The notes below the pieces were generated by a model. The model saw only the letters and a program-made list of their open reading frames with translations. It made no database searches and was not told the origin of the DNA. This document shows, one piece after another, positions 35,340 to 37,488 of a stretch of 37,488 nucleotides of DNA. Location: NCBI GenBank assembly GCA_031279975.1, contig JAITHL010000110.1, forward strand, positions 1 through 37,488. The letters run 5' to 3'. The stretch is from Treponema sp. Its GTDB lineage: Bacteria; Spirochaetota; Spirochaetia; Treponematales; Breznakiellaceae. The position numbers and the translations under genes were made by a program. Every line of letters starts with the position of its first letter. Positions within the stretch are counted from its first letter, which is position 1.

Positions 35340-35645
35340 CTAGATAAGTCTTTCGGCCTTAAGCGGCGTAAAGATCAGCTGTTTTTCCCGGACCGCCGCG
35401 GTTCCCGTCAGGCGGTACCCATGGGGGCCGCCGCTGTTTACGGCTCCCACAACCCAGGCTTTATTGTTTTGCAGCAGGTTTTTTTGGGTAACTTCCATTT
35501 TGTAAATGCCGAAAACAATGGTTTCCCCCGAAACCTCGCCCTTTCCGGCGATTATGGGATGGGGAAGCCCGTCCGCGCCGATGGTTACCAGGGAGAGAAA
35601 AGCCGTTCCCTCAACCACTTTTTTAAGGTCCTCATCGATTACCAT
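35340..35645 (-). CDS. Pyridoxamine 5'-phosphate oxidase-like FMN-binding protein
   Basis: MVIDEDLKKVVEGTAFLSLVTIGADGLPHPIIAGKGEVSGETIVFGIYKMEVTQKNLLQNNKAWVVG. Confidence 0.82.
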   Translation of the reverse strand: MVIDEDLKKVVEGTAFLSLVTIGADGLPHPIIAGKGEVSGETIVFGIYKMEVTQKNLLQNNKAWVVGAVNSGGPHGYRLTGTAAVREKQLIFTPLKAERLI

Positions 35646-35666
35646 ACAATCCTCCAAAAAATGAAT

Positions 35667-35687
35667 TTAGTTGTTTATTACAACTAA
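35667..35687. promoter_or_regulatory. Inverted repeat, candidate operator
   Basis: TTAGTTGT-TTATT-ACAACTAA perfect 8-bp arms between divergent PNPOx-like and HxlR genes. Confidence 0.5.
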
Positions 35688-35794
35688 GTATCATTATAAT
35701 ACCATGAGGCTTTTTGATCAAGCGGGATAGCCGAAAAAAAATATTTTTTTCAGGGAGCGGCCCGCCCCCCGGTACTTTTCCCCGCGCTCCTTAC

Positions 35795-35824
35795 TTGACA
35801 TTTGTTAATTGATTTGGATAAACT
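35795..35824 (+). promoter_or_regulatory. Possible sigma-70-like promoter for the HxlR gene
   Basis: TTGACA at 35795-35800, about 17 nt spacer, ATAAAC/TAAACT; weak -10. Confidence 0.3.
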
Positions 35825-35850
35825 TATTAGGTAAGGATAGGCTAACTGAA

Positions 35851-36204
35851 ATGAAGAAAACCGAGCCGGTCTGCCCGGAAACAGCTTGCGCCAAATGCCC
35901 GTGTATGGATTTCTGCCCCCTAGACGGCGCCATGCGGCTGATCGGCGGAAAATGGAAGGTCCCGATTATCTGCGCGCTGCATCAGGACGGGACCAGCCGC
36001 TACAACGAGTTAAAACGAAAGATCCGCGGCATTACCAATACCATGCTTGCCAGCGCCTTAAAAGAATTGGAAGAAAACGGGTTAATAACCAGAAAACAGT
36101 ATATGGAAATACCGGTCCGGGTGGAATACAGCTTAACCCCCGCCTGCGGCGAGCTGCTGCCCATTATAGCGCGGCTCGCCCAATGGGGCGCCTCCAAACG
36201 CTGA
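35851..36204 (+). CDS. HxlR-family winged-helix transcriptional regulator with Cys-rich N-terminus
   Basis: CPLDGAMRLIGGKWKVPIICALHQDGTSRYNELKRKIRGITNTMLASALKELEENGLITRKQY; N-terminus VCPETACAKCPCMDFCPL. Confidence 0.93.
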   Translation: MKKTEPVCPETACAKCPCMDFCPLDGAMRLIGGKWKVPIICALHQDGTSRYNELKRKIRGITNTMLASALKELEENGLITRKQYMEIPVRVEYSLTPACGELLPIIARLAQWGASKR

Positions 36205-36389
36205 TGATTCATCGCTATGCGGTACACAAACGGTTGGAGCGGTATGGCCCATACGGGATCAAGCCAAGGCCGGAAACAGACCCGCACGGCTGATCCGGGA
36301 GAATGAGTTTAGATGATAAAAAACACGTAAATAATATTAGAGAGCAATTGGGACGGCAGCCTCCACTAGACATTGATATAACCGTAACT

Positions 36390-36512
36390 AAAGAGCCTGT
36401 TGCAAAAGCCGGTTACTTTTGCGCGGCTCTTGTAGTTTCTCAGGCTAAAGCCTTACGAAACATGCATTTTTAAGAGGTTGCTGTTGCAAAACTGGAGTTT
36501 TGCAACAGCCTC
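36390..36512. repeat. Family-2 multi-hairpin element, copy D
   Basis: AGAGCCTGTTGCAAAAGCCGGTTACTTTTGCGCGGCTCT, TTTCTCAGGCTAAAGCCTTACGAAAC, TTTTTAAGAGG, GCTGTTGCAAAAC-TGGA-GTTTTGCAACAGC (36478-36507). Confidence 0.9.
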
Positions 36513-36708
36513 TAAAGATACTTATAAAAACGCTGAAACAGATAACGATCCTTTTTATACCGTATGTCTGAACATAATACCCGTCTTCAATCTGGAAGCG
36601 CGGCACCTTCTAAGCGGGGCGGCTAGCCGTTCCGCTTAAAAGGCCAAAAACGGCAAAATCCTCTATGATGAGACTTGCGACAAATCATCAACAAGGAGTT
36701 TTGCCATC

Positions 36709-36830
36709 ATGGATAATAATACCACAGAATCAGGGAAATCGTATACCATCTGTCCCTTCAAGAACGCGAAGAAATTACTATCATCCTTGAAAAGAGAGAA
36801 AGTAGGCGGAGCATAGCCGCCGGCGGGGCA
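36709..36830 (+). pseudogene. IS30-family transposase N-terminal remnant, frame-shifted
   Basis: MDNNTTESGKSY in one frame then YHLSLQEREEITIILEKRESRRSIAA in another; resembles the IS30 N-terminal HTH. Confidence 0.5.
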
Positions 36831-37126
36831 TTGTATTTTATCCCCCGCATAAGCCCCACCATGGCCTTTGCGGACGCGCGCGGGGGATACCGAATGAATT
36901 GGCCGGAGTTCAAGGGATAGGGAAACAAAAAATTGACTGGCCCCATAGGGATGCGCTCATGCGAACCCCTATCAAGCGGTTCCGTCCTAGGCAAAGACTG
37001 TCCGCCTGCAATATACTGGCAAACCCCTGGCTGCCTCCCCGCGCCGGACACGGCGGCACGGAAGCGGCGTATTGAGCGGAACCCGGTCTTGACACGAATT
37101 TATAATCTTGATAGGTTTACTATGAT

Positions 37127-37488
37127 ATGAAAACGACTCTGGAAATGATGTTGGAAAAAACCGCCGGTCCGGTGGCAATGGCTTTCAGCCATCAGGCGGA
37201 GGACGCGGCGGTACTGCGCCTCTTGACCCGGTGCGGGCCGTCAATACGGGAACGCCTCAGCGTGTTCACCTTGGATACCCGCAAGCTCTTTCCCGAAACT
37301 TCAGCGTATCACGAGGAAGCGGAGAACTTCTTCGGGGTGAAGATAGCAAAGGTCAGCCCTTCCGGTGAAGAGATCGCCCGGCTTGAGGCTGAACTTGGAG
37401 ACGAGCGGGGGATACGCAAAAGCGTTGAACACCGCAAACGCTGCTGCCGGGTGCGGAAAGTCCTCCCCCTCGCGGAAGCCCTTGCCGG
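37127..37488 (+). CDS. cysH: Phosphoadenylyl-/adenylyl-sulfate reductase (CysH), truncated by window end
   Basis: MKTTLEMMLEKTAGPVAMAFSHQAEDAAVLRLL...FTLDTRKLFPETSAYHEEAENFFGVKI...KSVEHRKRCCRVRKVLPLAEALAG; not in ORF track because it runs off the end. Confidence 0.88.
   Translation, partial: MKTTLEMMLEKTAGPVAMAFSHQAEDAAVLRLLTRCGPSIRERLSVFTLDTRKLFPETSAYHEEAENFFGVKIAKVSPSGEEIARLEAELGDERGIRKSVEHRKRCCRVRKVLPLAEALA

Overview
Gene-dense, GC-rich bacterial chromosome segment. Gene content and protein style suggest a spirochaete/Treponema-like host, but this is a weakly supported inference. About 23 plausible intact genes are visible: UvrD/PcrA-type helicase, LysM-M23 peptidase, small 2[4Fe-4S] ferredoxin (missed by the ORF track), two flavodoxin-fold reductases, RodZ-like protein + RimO, HMA chaperone, HIT protein, FMN-binding lipoprotein, AroA, 2-hydroxyacid dehydrogenase, PTS IIC-type transporter, a REP-associated tyrosine transposase (RAYT), RecQ, an MCP, acyl-ACP thioesterase, a PrfH-RtcB pair, AddA/RecB-like helicase-nuclease, a QueG-like Fe-S protein in frame with MetY, an InlB-repeat protein, DUF1638-like and PNPOx-like proteins, a HxlR regulator and a truncated CysH. 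There are also transposase and methylase remnants. The most unusual content is non-coding: (i) two families of multi-hairpin repeats whose stem arms change between copies but stay self-complementary; (ii) a nested CGGACY..RGTCCG mini-palindrome found only in hairpins or loops of those elements; (iii) a GGGGACAGAG(CC) motif seen dispersed, next to the RAYT gene, inside coding sequences, and as the core of two separate minisatellites. The best protein-level system is the overlapping prfH-rtcB operon (ribosome/RNA repair). All calls come from reading the sequence; no searches were run.
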